Below are positions 1 through 7,012 of a DNA stretch of 64,000 nucleotides, piece by piece. The stretch covers positions 29,720 to 93,719 of the forward strand of contig JAEWBF010000105.1 of assembly GCA_023391285.1 (NCBI GenBank). The letters are read 5' to 3'. Source of the DNA: Verrucomicrobiota bacterium. Its GTDB lineage: Bacteria; Verrucomicrobiota; Verrucomicrobiia; Opitutales; Opitutaceae. The translations under genes were made by a program, and so were the position numbers. Every line of letters starts with the position of its first letter. The stretch's first letter is position 1. The notes beneath the pieces are model-generated. The model was not told where the DNA came from, ran no database searches, and saw nothing but the letters and a program-made list of their open reading frames with translations.

Positions 1-54
1 GACGAACCAGCGCGCAAGCGCCGGCGGCAATTGCGCATCGACCAAAAACTTCAC
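1..54 (-). CDS. DUF5615-type PIN-like protein, N-terminal fragment (cut by window edge)
   Basis: Only the first 18 codons are present and the gene runs off the left edge. It starts with GTG, and the peptide begins (M)KFLVDAQLPPALARWFV. The K-F-L-x-D-x-x-L-P start is the hallmark of the DUF5615 (Mut7-C-like PIN) family of presumed ribonuclease toxins. The GTG overlaps the TGA stop of the DUF433 gene by four bases (GTGA), so the two are translationally coupled. DUF433 and DUF5615 proteins are a known gene pair thought to act as antitoxin and toxin. Family assignment rests on the N-terminus and the partner alone. Confidence 0.7.
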   Translation of the reverse strand, partial: MKFLVDAQLPPALARWFV

Positions 55-278
55 CGGCTGACGACCAGCACCGGATGATCGAGCTGCGCCGCAGCGTATT
101 CCAAGCTCGCCTTAATATCCTCTGGCTCGAGGTCCGGATAGTCCGCGAGGATTTCCGACTCGGGCACGCCGGCCGCGACGAGATCGAGCACGTCTTTCAC
201 GCGGATGCGCATCCCGCGAATGCATGGACGTCCCCCGCACTGGTTCGGATTGAAGGTGATACGCTCCATGTAATTCAT
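51..278 (-). CDS. DUF433 domain protein, probable antitoxin
   Basis: A 75-residue protein that is essentially one DUF433 domain: the N-terminal ITFNPNQCGGRPCIRGMRIRV stretch (residues 7-27) is the family signature, followed by a helix-turn-helix-like segment (VKDVLDLVAAGVPESEILADYP). DUF433 proteins are small winged-helix-like proteins usually encoded just upstream of a DUF5615 PIN-like toxin, as here. Expected role: neutralise the partner and bind the promoter. ATG at 278 is used; a second ATG three codons in (269) is equally possible. No operator was identified upstream. Confidence 0.8.
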   Translation of the reverse strand: MNYMERITFNPNQCGGRPCIRGMRIRVKDVLDLVAAGVPESEILADYPDLEPEDIKASLEYAAAQLDHPVLVVSR

Positions 279-615
279 GTGGGCACGTTAATCGAGAGCC
301 CGTCCGCCGCAAGACTCGTGTCCCCACTCCCCCGGAATGTGTAGCCGCGTGGACTTCCTTCAACCGCCAGATCGCGCCGTGCGTGGCCCATCGTGCACAT
401 ATGCTTCACCCGCCGACGCACCGCTCCGCAACACGTCTCGGGCGCCTCCGCAACCCACTCTCTCCGGCGCCAATTCTTTTGCGCCTTTTGCGCTTCTTTG
501 AGGCCATGCCGAGCTTCCTTCCTATTCCCTCCAATACCCCCGTTGTCCAAAGCTCCAGGCAATTGACTTCAAGTTGTCGCTTCAGCGATGTCGCCGCTCT
601 TCCTCGACGTCTGGA
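279..615. other. Intergenic stretch, no convincing gene
   Basis: A 337-base gap between the DUF433 gene and the PIN toxin gene. Open frames here have no recognisable domain and lie antisense to one another. The one thing that stands out is a reiterated word at about 476-500 (TTTTGCGCCTTTTGCGCTTC), which resembles the word at 1470-1487 beyond the next gene pair. Confidence 0.5.
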
Positions 616-1035
616 TCACTCCACCACCGACAACCCCAGCCTCTTCGCCGCCGCCACCATCCGCTTGTCCCGGCTGAACAGCGGCCCTGCCTGCACACCC
701 GCAAACGTCGCCAGATGAATCGCGTCGAGCGTCCGCAACGGCACGTCCGGATGGACCATCGCCATGATTTCCGCGGCATCGCGCACCACCACCGCATCCA
801 GACGCACCAATTGGATGCTGTCGTCGATCAAGTGATGCTCGAACATTTCCCACACCCGCATGCGGTGTTCCGGCGCGAGCGCGCCGGAACGTTCTTTCGC
901 CAAAAGCGCCGACCACAGCTCCGCATAGAGCAGTTCGGACGACACGATACGATGCCCGTCGACGATCTTCTCGCACGCCGCCGAGTCCGCCTCGCGGGTA
1001 AAGAGTTTCACCACCACCGAGGTGTCGAGATACAT
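616..1035 (-). CDS. PIN-domain ribonuclease toxin (VapC-like)
   Basis: A 139-residue single-domain PIN protein. It opens with MYLDTSVVVKLF, giving the first acidic residue (Asp4). Glu39 in the SSELLYAEL segment, Asp104 in LDAIHLA and Asp123 in FSRDKRMVAAA complete the acidic quartet that binds Mg2+ in VapC-type ribonucleases. The start is the ATG at 1035 because the longer open frame upstream overlaps the antitoxin and has no PIN similarity. It begins one base after the antitoxin stop, so the two form an operon. Likely role: cleavage of RNA (often tRNA) when the antitoxin is degraded. The exact target cannot be read from sequence. Confidence 0.85.
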   Translation of the reverse strand: MYLDTSVVVKLFTREADSAACEKIVDGHRIVSSELLYAELWSALLAKERSGALAPEHRMRVWEMFEHHLIDDSIQLVRLDAVVVRDAAEIMAMVHPDVPLRTLDAIHLATFAGVQAGPLFSRDKRMVAAAKRLGLSVVE

Positions 1036-1036
1036 C

Positions 1037-1384
1037 TCAATACCCGCTGTCGCGCTGCTCTCGCAGCATCGGCGTCGAATCGGGCGCCATCGGCAGCGTC
1101 GCCCGAAATGCCTCGAGCGAGCTCCAGGGCTTGCCACCCACCACCGGCCGGTAGCGCACGAGCATCGCTTTCGGTTCCCCATCCGAGGTGATCACGATTT
1201 CTTCGCCTTCCGCCGCGCGCGCCAGCAGCGCCGAGAGCTGATCCTTCGCCTCGCGCACCGAAACCTCCGTCCGCCGCCGCAACGTCTTCGCCGCTTCCTC
1301 CTCCACCATGCCTGGCGTGATCCGCTTCCGCCTCTGCTTCAGCTGCTCAACCAGTTTCGATTTCATGTGGCCACATGTGGCCAC
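1037..1384 (-). CDS. Phd/YefM-type antitoxin
   Basis: About 115 residues. The core segment VSVREAKDQLSALLARAAEGEEIVITSDGEPKAMLVRY (two pieces of the classic Phd/YefM fold: R-E-A-K...L...I-V-I-T...G-x-P-x-A-x-L) identifies a prevent-host-death family antitoxin. The C-terminal part would wrap around the PIN toxin encoded one base downstream. The start is uncertain: GTG at 1384 has AGGAG eight bases upstream, while ATG at 1366 would place the 18-bp palindrome immediately before the gene. Members of this family bind their own promoter, which fits the palindrome at 1367-1384. Confidence 0.8.
   Translation of the reverse strand: MATCGHMKSKLVEQLKQRRKRITPGMVEEEAAKTLRRRTEVSVREAKDQLSALLARAAEGEEIVITSDGEPKAMLVRYRPVVGGKPWSSLEAFRATLPMAPDSTPMLREQRDSGY
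1367..1384. promoter_or_regulatory. 18-bp perfect palindrome, probable TA operator
   Basis: GTGGCCACATGTGGCCAC reads the same on both strands. It sits exactly at the translation start region of the Phd-type antitoxin gene, where autoregulatory toxin-antitoxin operators are usually found. A TTGACA hexamer lies on the minus strand at 1402-1397, directly upstream. Operator role is inferred from position and symmetry. Confidence 0.6.
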
Positions 1385-1424
1385 TTGCCACGCTCCTGTC
1401 AAGCCGTTCCCATTCCAAACCCTG

Positions 1425-1487
1425 CCGCAAAGAGCCTTAGCGCGCGAAACTATGATCCGTTCTTGCGCCTCTTGCGCCTCTTTGCGG
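1425..1487. repeat. Intergenic inverted repeat made of reiterated words
   Basis: Left arm CCGCAAAGAG (1425-1434) and right arm CTCTTTGCGG (1478-1487) are perfect inverses. The inside of the right arm repeats the word CTTGCGCCT twice. It lies between aroF's 3' end and the antitoxin gene's 5' end, both on the minus strand. It belongs to the same class as the elements at 3141, 5648, 12936 and 29948. Confidence 0.55.
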
Positions 1488-1509
1488 CCAGCGAAACCCG
1501 CACGTCACT

Positions 1510-2544
1510 CTAGCTCCGCCGCAGCTTCCACAGCTCCTTCGCCTGCGCGATCGTCTTCTTCAACACGTCCGGCGTCAGCGATTGCTTCGGGTCGTCGCCG
1601 ATGCCTTTCGCCGGCTCGACGTGCGCTTCGATGCACAAACCGTCCGCGCCATACGCCACCGCCGCCAGCGCGGCCGCGGGCACATACGACGCTTTGCCGA
1701 CCGAGTGCGAAGGATCGACCACCACCGGCGCCCAGGTCTTCTCCTTCAACAGCGGCGTGATGCTCTCATCCGGATGATTCCGATAGCCGTCGAGCGTCGG
1801 CGTCGTGCCGCGCGGACACAGGATCACGTTCGGATTCCCAAACGCCGCGATATACTCCGCCGCCGAGATGAATTCATTCAGCGGCCCCATGTGAATGCTC
1901 CGCTTCAACAGCACCGCCGTCTCCGGCTTGCTTCCGATTGCCCGCCCGATCTGCCGCAGCAGCGAGTAGTTCAACGCATTTCGCGCGCCCACCTGCAGCG
2001 CGCCCACACCCGCATCGAGCGCCAACTTGATGTGCGTCTCCTCCATCACCTCCGTATCGACCGGCAGTCCCGTGCGACGCGACGCCTCCATCAAGATCTC
2101 CAGCGACTTCGTGTCGCCTTGGAACGTGTAGGGATTCGTCCGCGGCTTCCACACGCCGCCGCGCAACACATGCGCTCCCGCCTCCTTCACCGCCGCCGCC
2201 GTCTCGTAGAAGTAGTTCGGATTCTTCGGATCGATCGTGCACGCACCCGCAATCACCAACAACTCCTCGCCCAACGTCACCCCGCCCATCTTGATTCGAT
2301 GCGTCGCGAGATCCGACCGCCGGTCCATCAGTTTGAACGGCGACTGAATCCGATCGATCCGTTCCACGTAATCCAGGCCTTCCAGCCGGTTGATCATCAA
2401 CTCGTCCCGCTCGTCGCCCACGATCGCATAGATCGTTCGCACCGCTCCGACGATCGGCTGAATCCGGCAGCCAAACTCCGTCACGATCGACGTGACTTCG
2501 GCGAGTTGTTCAGGCGTGAGACGATTGGTTTTTGGCAGGATCAT
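1510..2544 (-). CDS. aroF: 3-deoxy-7-phosphoheptulonate (DAHP) synthase
   Basis: Condenses phosphoenolpyruvate and erythrose 4-phosphate, the first step of the shikimate pathway. 344 residues. An N-terminal region of about 70 residues of the ferredoxin-like type found in AroF/AroA(G)-family enzymes precedes the barrel. Barrel motifs visible include GACTIDPKN, RGGVWKPRTNPYTFQG (phosphate and metal site), LLKRSIHMGPLNEF and VDPSHSVGK (metal-binding His). Length and order match the type I-beta DAHP synthases common outside enteric bacteria. ATG at 2544 is chosen because the family begins shortly before this ILPK segment. It is preceded by a terminator hairpin and an aromatic-rich leader peptide, so expression is probably attenuated by aromatic amino acid supply. 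Confidence 0.93.
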   Translation of the reverse strand: MILPKTNRLTPEQLAEVTSIVTEFGCRIQPIVGAVRTIYAIVGDERDELMINRLEGLDYVERIDRIQSPFKLMDRRSDLATHRIKMGGVTLGEELLVIAGACTIDPKNPNYFYETAAAVKEAGAHVLRGGVWKPRTNPYTFQGDTKSLEILMEASRRTGLPVDTEVMEETHIKLALDAGVGALQVGARNALNYSLLRQIGRAIGSKPETAVLLKRSIHMGPLNEFISAAEYIAAFGNPNVILCPRGTTPTLDGYRNHPDESITPLLKEKTWAPVVVDPSHSVGKASYVPAAALAAVAYGADGLCIEAHVEPAKGIGDDPKQSLTPDVLKKTIAQAKELWKLRRS

Positions 2545-2559
2545 GACGGGCTTGGGTTG

Positions 2560-2596
2560 GATAAAACACAAAAGCCGCCCGGGTCAGGGCGGCTTT
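2560..2596 (-). terminator. Rho-independent terminator upstream of aroF (candidate attenuator)
   Basis: On the minus strand AAAGCCGCCC, loop TGACCC, GGGCGGCTTT forms a perfect 10-bp hairpin (2596-2571), followed by TGTGTTTTAT. No complete protein gene of ordinary size lies upstream on this strand; only the short aromatic leader frame does. The terminator therefore sits inside the aroF 5' leader, 16 bases before an in-frame-independent stretch leading to the ATG at 2544. That position is what an attenuator needs. Confidence 0.85.
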
Positions 2597-2621
2597 GCGA
2601 AATTGAAGTTGAAACGTGTAT

Positions 2622-2705
2622 TCAGCTTTCGCGACGACCGCCTCCGGCGAGCCCGGTAAACCAGGCCGCAAAACCGAAATAGAAATAATAACCGGCAGCG
2701 ATCAT
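2622..2705 (-). CDS. Putative aromatic leader peptide of aroF
   Basis: A 27-codon frame from ATG 2705 to TGA 2622. Residues 6-16 read YYFYFGFAAWF: three Tyr, four Phe and one Trp in eleven residues, exactly the end products whose supply DAHP synthase serves. It is followed after 25 bases by the terminator hairpin (2596-2571) and then aroF. GCCTGG/CCGGGC around the Trp codon can form a stem, and GGCGG at the end of the peptide (about 2642-2638) could pair with CCGCC of the terminator's 5' arm as an anti-terminator. Doubt: the best Shine-Dalgarno (GGAGG, 2727-2723) is spaced for another ATG at 2715 in a different frame. A TTGACA at 2745-2740 would place transcription start close to 2710, making the 2705 start nearly leaderless. 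Confidence 0.6.
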   Translation of the reverse strand: MIAAGYYFYFGFAAWFTGLAGGGRRES

Positions 2706-2838
2706 CGAAGGTCATTGAAGTGCCTCCGCCGCCTGCGATTGTCAACGCGCCGTTCTCTCCGCGAGATCGCCAAGATTCCCCTTGCTTCGCCCTCTCCCCG
2801 CCCTTTACTCCCGACCCTTTAACCAACTCGCAACCATC

Positions 2839-3069
2839 ATGGCTCGAATCTGTGCAATCACCGGTCGCCGCCCCACCAAGGGCTCGATCATCAACCGCAA
2901 AGGCCAGTCCAAGAAGAGCGGCGGCATCGGCACCCACGTGACCAGCATCACGAAGCGCAAGTTTCGCCCGAACCTTCAACGCATCCGCGTGAAGCTCCCG
3001 AACGGCGGCACCAAGCGCATGCTCGTCTCGGTCAAGGCCCTCAAGGCCGGCCTCGTCACCAAGGCCTAA
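2839..3069 (+). CDS. rpmB: 50S ribosomal protein L28
   Basis: 76 residues beginning MARICAITGRRPTKGSIINR, the standard bL28 N-terminus, with the conserved KRKFRPNLQRIRVKLPNG segment in the middle. The length is normal for bL28. Role: structural protein of the large ribosomal subunit. ATG at 2839 gives the conserved start; upstream codons add an unrelated extension. Very basic, as expected. It is transcribed alone, divergently from the aroF leader, and is closed by a clear terminator at 3096-3124. Confidence 0.97.
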   Translation: MARICAITGRRPTKGSIINRKGQSKKSGGIGTHVTSITKRKFRPNLQRIRVKLPNGGTKRMLVSVKALKAGLVTKA

Positions 3070-3095
3070 GCTTCCCCAAGCTCCTTTAACTTCCC

Positions 3096-3124
3096 GCCCG
3101 CGAATGACCTTCGCGGGCTTTTTC
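3096..3124 (+). terminator. Rho-independent terminator of rpmB
   Basis: GCCCGCGAA (3096-3104), loop TGACC, TTCGCGGGC (3110-3118), then TTTTTT. A perfect 9-bp stem with a T run, 27 bases after the rpmB stop. Confidence 0.9.
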
Positions 3125-3140
3125 GTGCCCGAAAACCATC

Positions 3141-3210
3141 GCCCGCGAAACACGCCAAAGTCGCGAACGTTGATCGTTCCTTTTCGCGACCTTCCGCGTG
3201 TTTCGCGGGC
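3141..3210. repeat. Long imperfect inverted repeat, intergenic
   Basis: The left arm (3141-3165) starts GCCCGCGAAACACGC and ends TCGCG; the right arm (3185-3210) is its near-exact inverse, ending GCGTGTTTCGCGGGC. Fifteen outer bases match perfectly. The element sits between the convergent rpmB and fabF genes. The right-arm word reappears at 8672-8690 upstream of folD. Confidence 0.7.
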
Positions 3211-3231
3211 AACTTATAAACTCAGAATCCC

Positions 3232-4482
3232 TCAAACCGCCCGAAATACCGCCGCCGCATTCTGCCCGCCGAATCCGAGATTATTGCTCAACACAGTCCG
3301 CACCTTCGCCTCGCGCGCCTGATTCGGAACATAGTCCAAATCGCACTCGGGATCGGGATTCACCAGGTTGATTGTCGGCGCGATTTTCCCCGTCTGGATC
3401 GTCTTGGCGCAAATTACACTCTCGATGCCTCCCGCCGCGCCCAGCAGGTGCCCCGTCATCGACTTCGTCGAGCTCACCGCGAGCTTCCGCGCGTGTTCTC
3501 CAAACACCTTCTTGATCGCGAGCGTCTCGAACTTGTCGTTATACGGGGTGCTGGTGCCATGCGCATTGATATAGTCGACCGCCTCCGGCGCCACCCCCGC
3601 ACTCCCTAGCGCGCGCTTCATCGCCATCGACAAACCTTTCCCATCCGGATCCGGCTGCGTGATGTGAAACGCGTCGCACGTCGCCGCATAGCCCGCGAGT
3701 TCGCAATAGATCCGCGCGCCGCGCGCCTGCGCATGCTCGAGCGTCTCCAAAACCAGGATACCCGCGCCTTCGCCCATGATGAAACCGTCGCGTTCCAAAT
3801 CGAACGGCCGGCTCGCCGTCTGCGGCGAATCATTGCGCGTGCTCATCGCCTTCATCGAGCAGAAGCTCGCATACGCGAAGGGCGTGATCGCCGCCTCGCT
3901 GCCGCCGGCAATCATCACGTCGACATCCCCGCGCCGGATCGCGTGCGCCGCTTCGCCGATCGCATGCGTGCCCGTGGCGCACGCCGAGACCACGCCGAAA
4001 TTCGGCCCGCGCGCCCCAATCTCGATCGCCACCAGGCCCGAGCACATGTTGCCGATCAGCGAGGGAATCGTGAAGGGCGACACCTTTCTCGGTCCGCGTT
4101 CGGCCAACACCTTCAACTGCGATTCATACGTATACATTCCGCCGATACCGGAGCCGATCATCACGCCCACCCGATCGCCATCCTCGCGCGCCGGATCGAG
4201 TCCCGCATCTTTGATCGCCTGCTTCGCCGCGACAAAACCGAAGTGCGTATAACGGTCGTTCCGCCGCGCCTCCTTCGGATCCATGTGCTGCGCCGCTTCC
4301 CAGCCGCGCACTTCCGCTCCGATCTGACACGGATAATCCGCCGGATCGAAGAGCGACACCCGTTCGATGCCGCATTTGCCCGCCAGCAGGCTGGACCAGA
4401 AGGTTTCAACATCGTGACCAATGGAGGTGACGACACCGAGTCCGGTTACAACGACGCGACGTGAGGATGCAGGATATTCCAT
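3232..4482 (-). CDS. fabF: 3-oxoacyl-[acyl-carrier-protein] synthase II
   Basis: Elongating ketoacyl-ACP synthase of type II fatty acid synthesis: transfers the acyl chain to its Cys and condenses it with malonyl-ACP. 416 residues, normal for FabF. Active-site residues are all visible: Cys168 in [11 protein letters not shown], His308 in [13 protein letters not shown], Lys340 and His345 in [14 protein letters not shown]. The C-terminal Gly-rich [15 protein letters not shown] is also typical. Start ATG 4482. It lies 34 bases after the acpP terminator hairpin and belongs to the fabG-acpP-fabF group. A second FabF homologue is at 52690. Confidence 0.96.
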   Translation of the reverse strand: MEYPASSRRVVVTGLGVVTSIGHDVETFWSSLLAGKCGIERVSLFDPADYPCQIGAEVRGWEAAQHMDPKEARRNDRYTHFGFVAAKQAIKDAGLDPAREDGDRVGVMIGSGIGGMYTYESQLKVLAERGPRKVSPFTIPSLIGNMCSGLVAIEIGARGPNFGVVSACATGTHAIGEAAHAIRRGDVDVMIAGGSEAAITPFAYASFCSMKAMSTRNDSPQTASRPFDLERDGFIMGEGAGILVLETLEHAQARGARIYCELAGYAATCDAFHITQPDPDGKGLSMAMKRALGSAGVAPEAVDYINAHGTSTPYNDKFETLAIKKVFGEHARKLAVSSTKSMTGHLLGAAGGIESVICAKTIQTGKIAPTINLVNPDPECDLDYVPNQAREAKVRTVLSNNLGFGGQNAAAVFRAV

Positions 4483-4508
4483 GAGTGACGGTGCGAAGCG
4501 CGAAACTC

Positions 4509-4563
4509 TAAAAACAAAAAGGCGTTCTGCCGAAAATTTCCGTCAGGAAACAGGCAGAACGCC
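4509..4563 (-). terminator. Terminator between acpP and fabF
   Basis: On the minus strand GGCGTTCTGCC (4563-4553) pairs perfectly over 11 bp with GGCAGAACGCC (4531-4521), followed by TTTTTGTTTTTAGAG. It lies 20 bases after the acpP stop and before fabF, so it probably makes acpP transcript more abundant than fabF transcript, a common arrangement for these genes. Confidence 0.85.
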
Positions 4564-4582
4564 GGAAAAGGAAAACGCGTGA

Positions 4583-4846
4583 TTAGGCCTGACCCGCCTT
4601 GCCCTTGATGTAGTCGATCACCTGGCCGACCGTCTGGAGCTTCTCGGCGTCGGACTCGGGGATCTCGCCCTTGATCTCGTCCTTGAATTCTTCCTCGAAG
4701 GCCATGATCAGCTCGACCGTGTCGAGCGAATCGGCGCCAAGATCGTCCAAAAACGAGGCGGTCGGCGTCACCTGCTCTTCGTTCACGTTGAGCTGGTTGA
4801 CGATGATCTCCTTGACGCGTTGTTCGATGGTTTTTTGGTCGGCCAT
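4583..4846 (-). CDS. acpP: Acyl carrier protein
   Basis: Carries growing fatty acyl chains on a 4'-phosphopantetheine arm. 87 residues, strongly acidic. The attachment Ser40 lies in [19 protein letters not shown], the universal ACP signature. ATG at 4846 gives the conserved [15 protein letters not shown] start; upstream codons are not ACP-like. It sits 41 bases downstream of fabG and is followed by a strong hairpin terminator before fabF, so acpP can be expressed above its neighbours. Confidence 0.97.
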   Translation of the reverse strand: MADQKTIEQRVKEIIVNQLNVNEEQVTPTASFLDDLGADSLDTVELIMAFEEEFKDEIKGEIPESDAEKLQTVGQVIDYIKGKAGQA

Positions 4847-4887
4847 GATTGGTAAAAAGATGCGGAACGCTAGTGGCTGGGCAGACT

Positions 4888-5637
4888 TCACATCGCCATG
4901 CCGCCGTCAACGGCAAAAACTTGCCCCGTGATGTAGCCCGCTTCCTCAGAACACAAATACGCGGTCATGTTCGCGATGTCCGCCGCTTCGCCGAATTTTT
5001 TCAGCGGCACCGCCTCCAGAATCTTCCCCGCGACTTCCGCATTGTTCACGAAGTCGGTGGTCATGTCGGTTTTGATAAACCCGGGCGCCACCGCATTTAC
5101 CGTCACGCTCCGGCTCGCGAATTCACGCGCCAAGGTCTTCGTCAAACCAATCATCCCGGCCTTTGCCGCCGCGTAGTTCGCCTGCCCCGCATTGCCCATA
5201 AGGCCGCTCACGGAGGTGATGTTTACGATGCGGCCCCAGCGCGCCCGGGTCATCGGTCGTGCCAGCGCCTTCGTCCAGTGAAAGCAGCTCGTGAGATTCG
5301 TCGAAATCACGTCGTTCCAATCCGCGTCGCTCATGCGAAACAAGAGCCCGTCGCGCGTGATGCCCGCGTTGTTCACGAGAATGTCGATCGTGGGAAATTC
5401 CTTCGACAGCTCCTCTGCCGCCTTCGCGATCGCCGCGCCATCCGCCACGTCCACCGCGAATGCCTTCGCCTTCCCGCCCGCCGCCGTGATCGCCGCCGCC
5501 GCCGCGCCGCATGAATCGGCCGACTTCGATACGCAGATCACGGTCACGCCGTGCTTGGCGAGCGTTTCAGCGATGGCCTTGCCGATGCCACGACCGGCGC
5601 CAGTCACGAGTGCAGTGCGATTAGTAAACGTAAGCAT
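4888..5637 (-). CDS. fabG: 3-oxoacyl-[acyl-carrier-protein] reductase
   Basis: NADPH-dependent reduction of 3-ketoacyl-ACP in fatty acid elongation. 249 residues, short-chain dehydrogenase fold. The cofactor motif TGAGRGIG is at residues 12-19, NNAG at 89-92, and the catalytic Ser142, Tyr155 and Lys159 lie in NITSVSG and YAAAK. The C-terminus [15 protein letters not shown] is typical of FabG rather than other SDRs. Start ATG 5637. First gene of the fabG-acpP-fabF cluster; an inverted repeat at 5648-5733 separates it from the reductase gene upstream. Confidence 0.96.
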   Translation of the reverse strand: MLTFTNRTALVTGAGRGIGKAIAETLAKHGVTVICVSKSADSCGAAAAAITAAGGKAKAFAVDVADGAAIAKAAEELSKEFPTIDILVNNAGITRDGLLFRMSDADWNDVISTNLTSCFHWTKALARPMTRARWGRIVNITSVSGLMGNAGQANYAAAKAGMIGLTKTLAREFASRSVTVNAVAPGFIKTDMTTDFVNNAEVAGKILEAVPLKKFGEAADIANMTAYLCSEEAGYITGQVFAVDGGMAM

Positions 5638-5647
5638 GAGGAAAATG

Positions 5648-5733
5648 TAGCGAGTAGTGAGTAGCGGGTAGCGAGTAGAAAATTTCGTCTGCCGCAGCTC
5701 CCCTGCTCGCTACGCGCTACTCACTACTCGCTA
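5648..5733. repeat. Inverted repeat with 28-bp arms, intergenic
   Basis: The left arm (5648-5675) and right arm (5706-5733) are inverses over 27 of 28 positions. Both are built from the words TAGCGAG and TAGTGAGTAG. The spacer is 30 bases. It sits between the stop of the CysJ-like reductase and the start of fabG, both on the minus strand. It could fold as a long hairpin in RNA. Confidence 0.8.
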
Positions 5734-5742
5734 TTTCCAAGA

Positions 5743-6912
5743 TCAATACACGTCCCGCTGATACCGCCGCTCCTTCTTCATCTGCTTCACATACTCCGCC
5801 GCCGCGGCCGGCTCCATCCCGCCATGCAGCGCGATGATCCCGTGCAACGCCACGTCCACGTCTTTCGCCATGCGTTTCGCATCGCCGCACACGTAGAAAT
5901 GCCCGCCGCCCGCAATCCACGCCCACAACTCCGCCGCATTCTCGCGCATCCGATCCTGCACGTAGATCTTCTGCTCCTGGTCCCGCGAAAACGCCGTGTC
6001 GAGCCGCGCGATCTTTCCTTCCTTCAACCACGCCTCCCACTCCTCCTCATACAGGAAGTCCGTCGCGCGCCGCTGGTCGCCGAAAAACACCCAGTTCCGC
6101 CCCGTCGCGCCGCTCGCGATCCGATCCTGCACAAATGCGCGAAACGGCGCGATCCCCGTTCCCGGCCCGACCATGATCGCGTCCTTCGAGCCGTCTTCCG
6201 GCGGACCGAAATGCGAATGCGACACAAACACCGGCAGCTGCGTCGTCCCCACCCGCACGCGATCCGCCAAATAGGTGGAGCACACGCCCACCCGCTCCCG
6301 GTTGTTCGTCTGATAACGCACCACTGCCACCGTCAGATGCACGTCCGTCGGATGCACCTTCGGCGACGACGCGATCGAATAAAGCCGCGGCATCAACTTC
6401 CGCAGATGATCCACGAACTCCTGCGGCGTCAGCTTCGCACTCGGAAACTCCGTCAACACATCCACGAAATGCCGCTCTTCCAGAAACGCCGTCAGCACGG
6501 GCTTCGATTCCGGCGCGAGCAGCCCCGTCAACCTCGCCTGCTCTCCCGCATCGGTCGCTTTCGCCGCCAGCGTGCTCACGATCTTCGAGGTCGGACCCGA
6601 CAACGCCAGCCGCGCCGTCAGCGCCTCGCGCAACGTAATCGGCTCCGCCAGTTTCAACATCGCCGGCAACACCAGCTCCTCGCCCGTCGCCCCGAGCCGC
6701 TCCAGCAGCTCCGCAACCTCCGAGTCACGATTTCTCGGATACACGCCGAGCGAATCGCCCGCCTTGTAGTGCAACCCGCTGCCCGCGAGGCTCACCACAA
6801 AGTGCCGCGTCTCTTTCGCCGAGCCCGGTTTGGTCAACAACCGGTTCTCCGTCACGCACGCCGGGAAGGGATGATCTTTTGAAAACGTCGAGCTTTCCGC
6901 AGGATTTGACAT
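5743..6912 (-). CDS. CysJ-like FAD/NADPH reductase without flavodoxin domain
   Basis: 389 residues matching the C-terminal two thirds of the sulfite reductase flavoprotein alpha (CysJ, about 600 residues). Visible in order: a FAD-binding connecting domain (YKAGDSLGVYPRN near residue 45), RLYSIASSP (FAD contact), GVCSTYLAD, GPGTGIAPFRAF and FFGDQRR (NADPH pyrophosphate site), YVCGDAKRM, and the family C-terminus RYQRDVY. No flavodoxin-like FMN domain precedes the start at ATG 6912, and no sulfite reductase hemoprotein gene is adjacent. So it probably passes electrons from NADPH via FAD to an unlinked partner. Sulfite reduction is possible but unproven. Divergent from the pseudouridine synthase gene. 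Confidence 0.85.
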   Translation of the reverse strand: MSNPAESSTFSKDHPFPACVTENRLLTKPGSAKETRHFVVSLAGSGLHYKAGDSLGVYPRNRDSEVAELLERLGATGEELVLPAMLKLAEPITLREALTARLALSGPTSKIVSTLAAKATDAGEQARLTGLLAPESKPVLTAFLEERHFVDVLTEFPSAKLTPQEFVDHLRKLMPRLYSIASSPKVHPTDVHLTVAVVRYQTNNRERVGVCSTYLADRVRVGTTQLPVFVSHSHFGPPEDGSKDAIMVGPGTGIAPFRAFVQDRIASGATGRNWVFFGDQRRATDFLYEEEWEAWLKEGKIARLDTAFSRDQEQKIYVQDRMRENAAELWAWIAGGGHFYVCGDAKRMAKDVDVALHGIIALHGGMEPAAAAEYVKQMKKERRYQRDVY

Positions 6913-7012
6913 GGCCAGCGCGCATGAAGCGCGGGCCCGCCGACTCGCGCAAGCCGCATTCCTGTCCGCAGGCTTGCAGCAGTTGCGCAATCGCACCCAC
7001 TCTGTCCCGCTG

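Noticed and set aside
279..615. A third toxin-antitoxin gene between the DUF433 and PIN genes
   Set aside because: Frames in this gap lack known antitoxin or toxin features and overlap each other antisense.
2584..2715. A 43-codon frame from ATG 2715 as the aroF leader
   Set aside because: It has the better Shine-Dalgarno but far fewer and more scattered aromatic codons; kept only as a rival in the leader finding.
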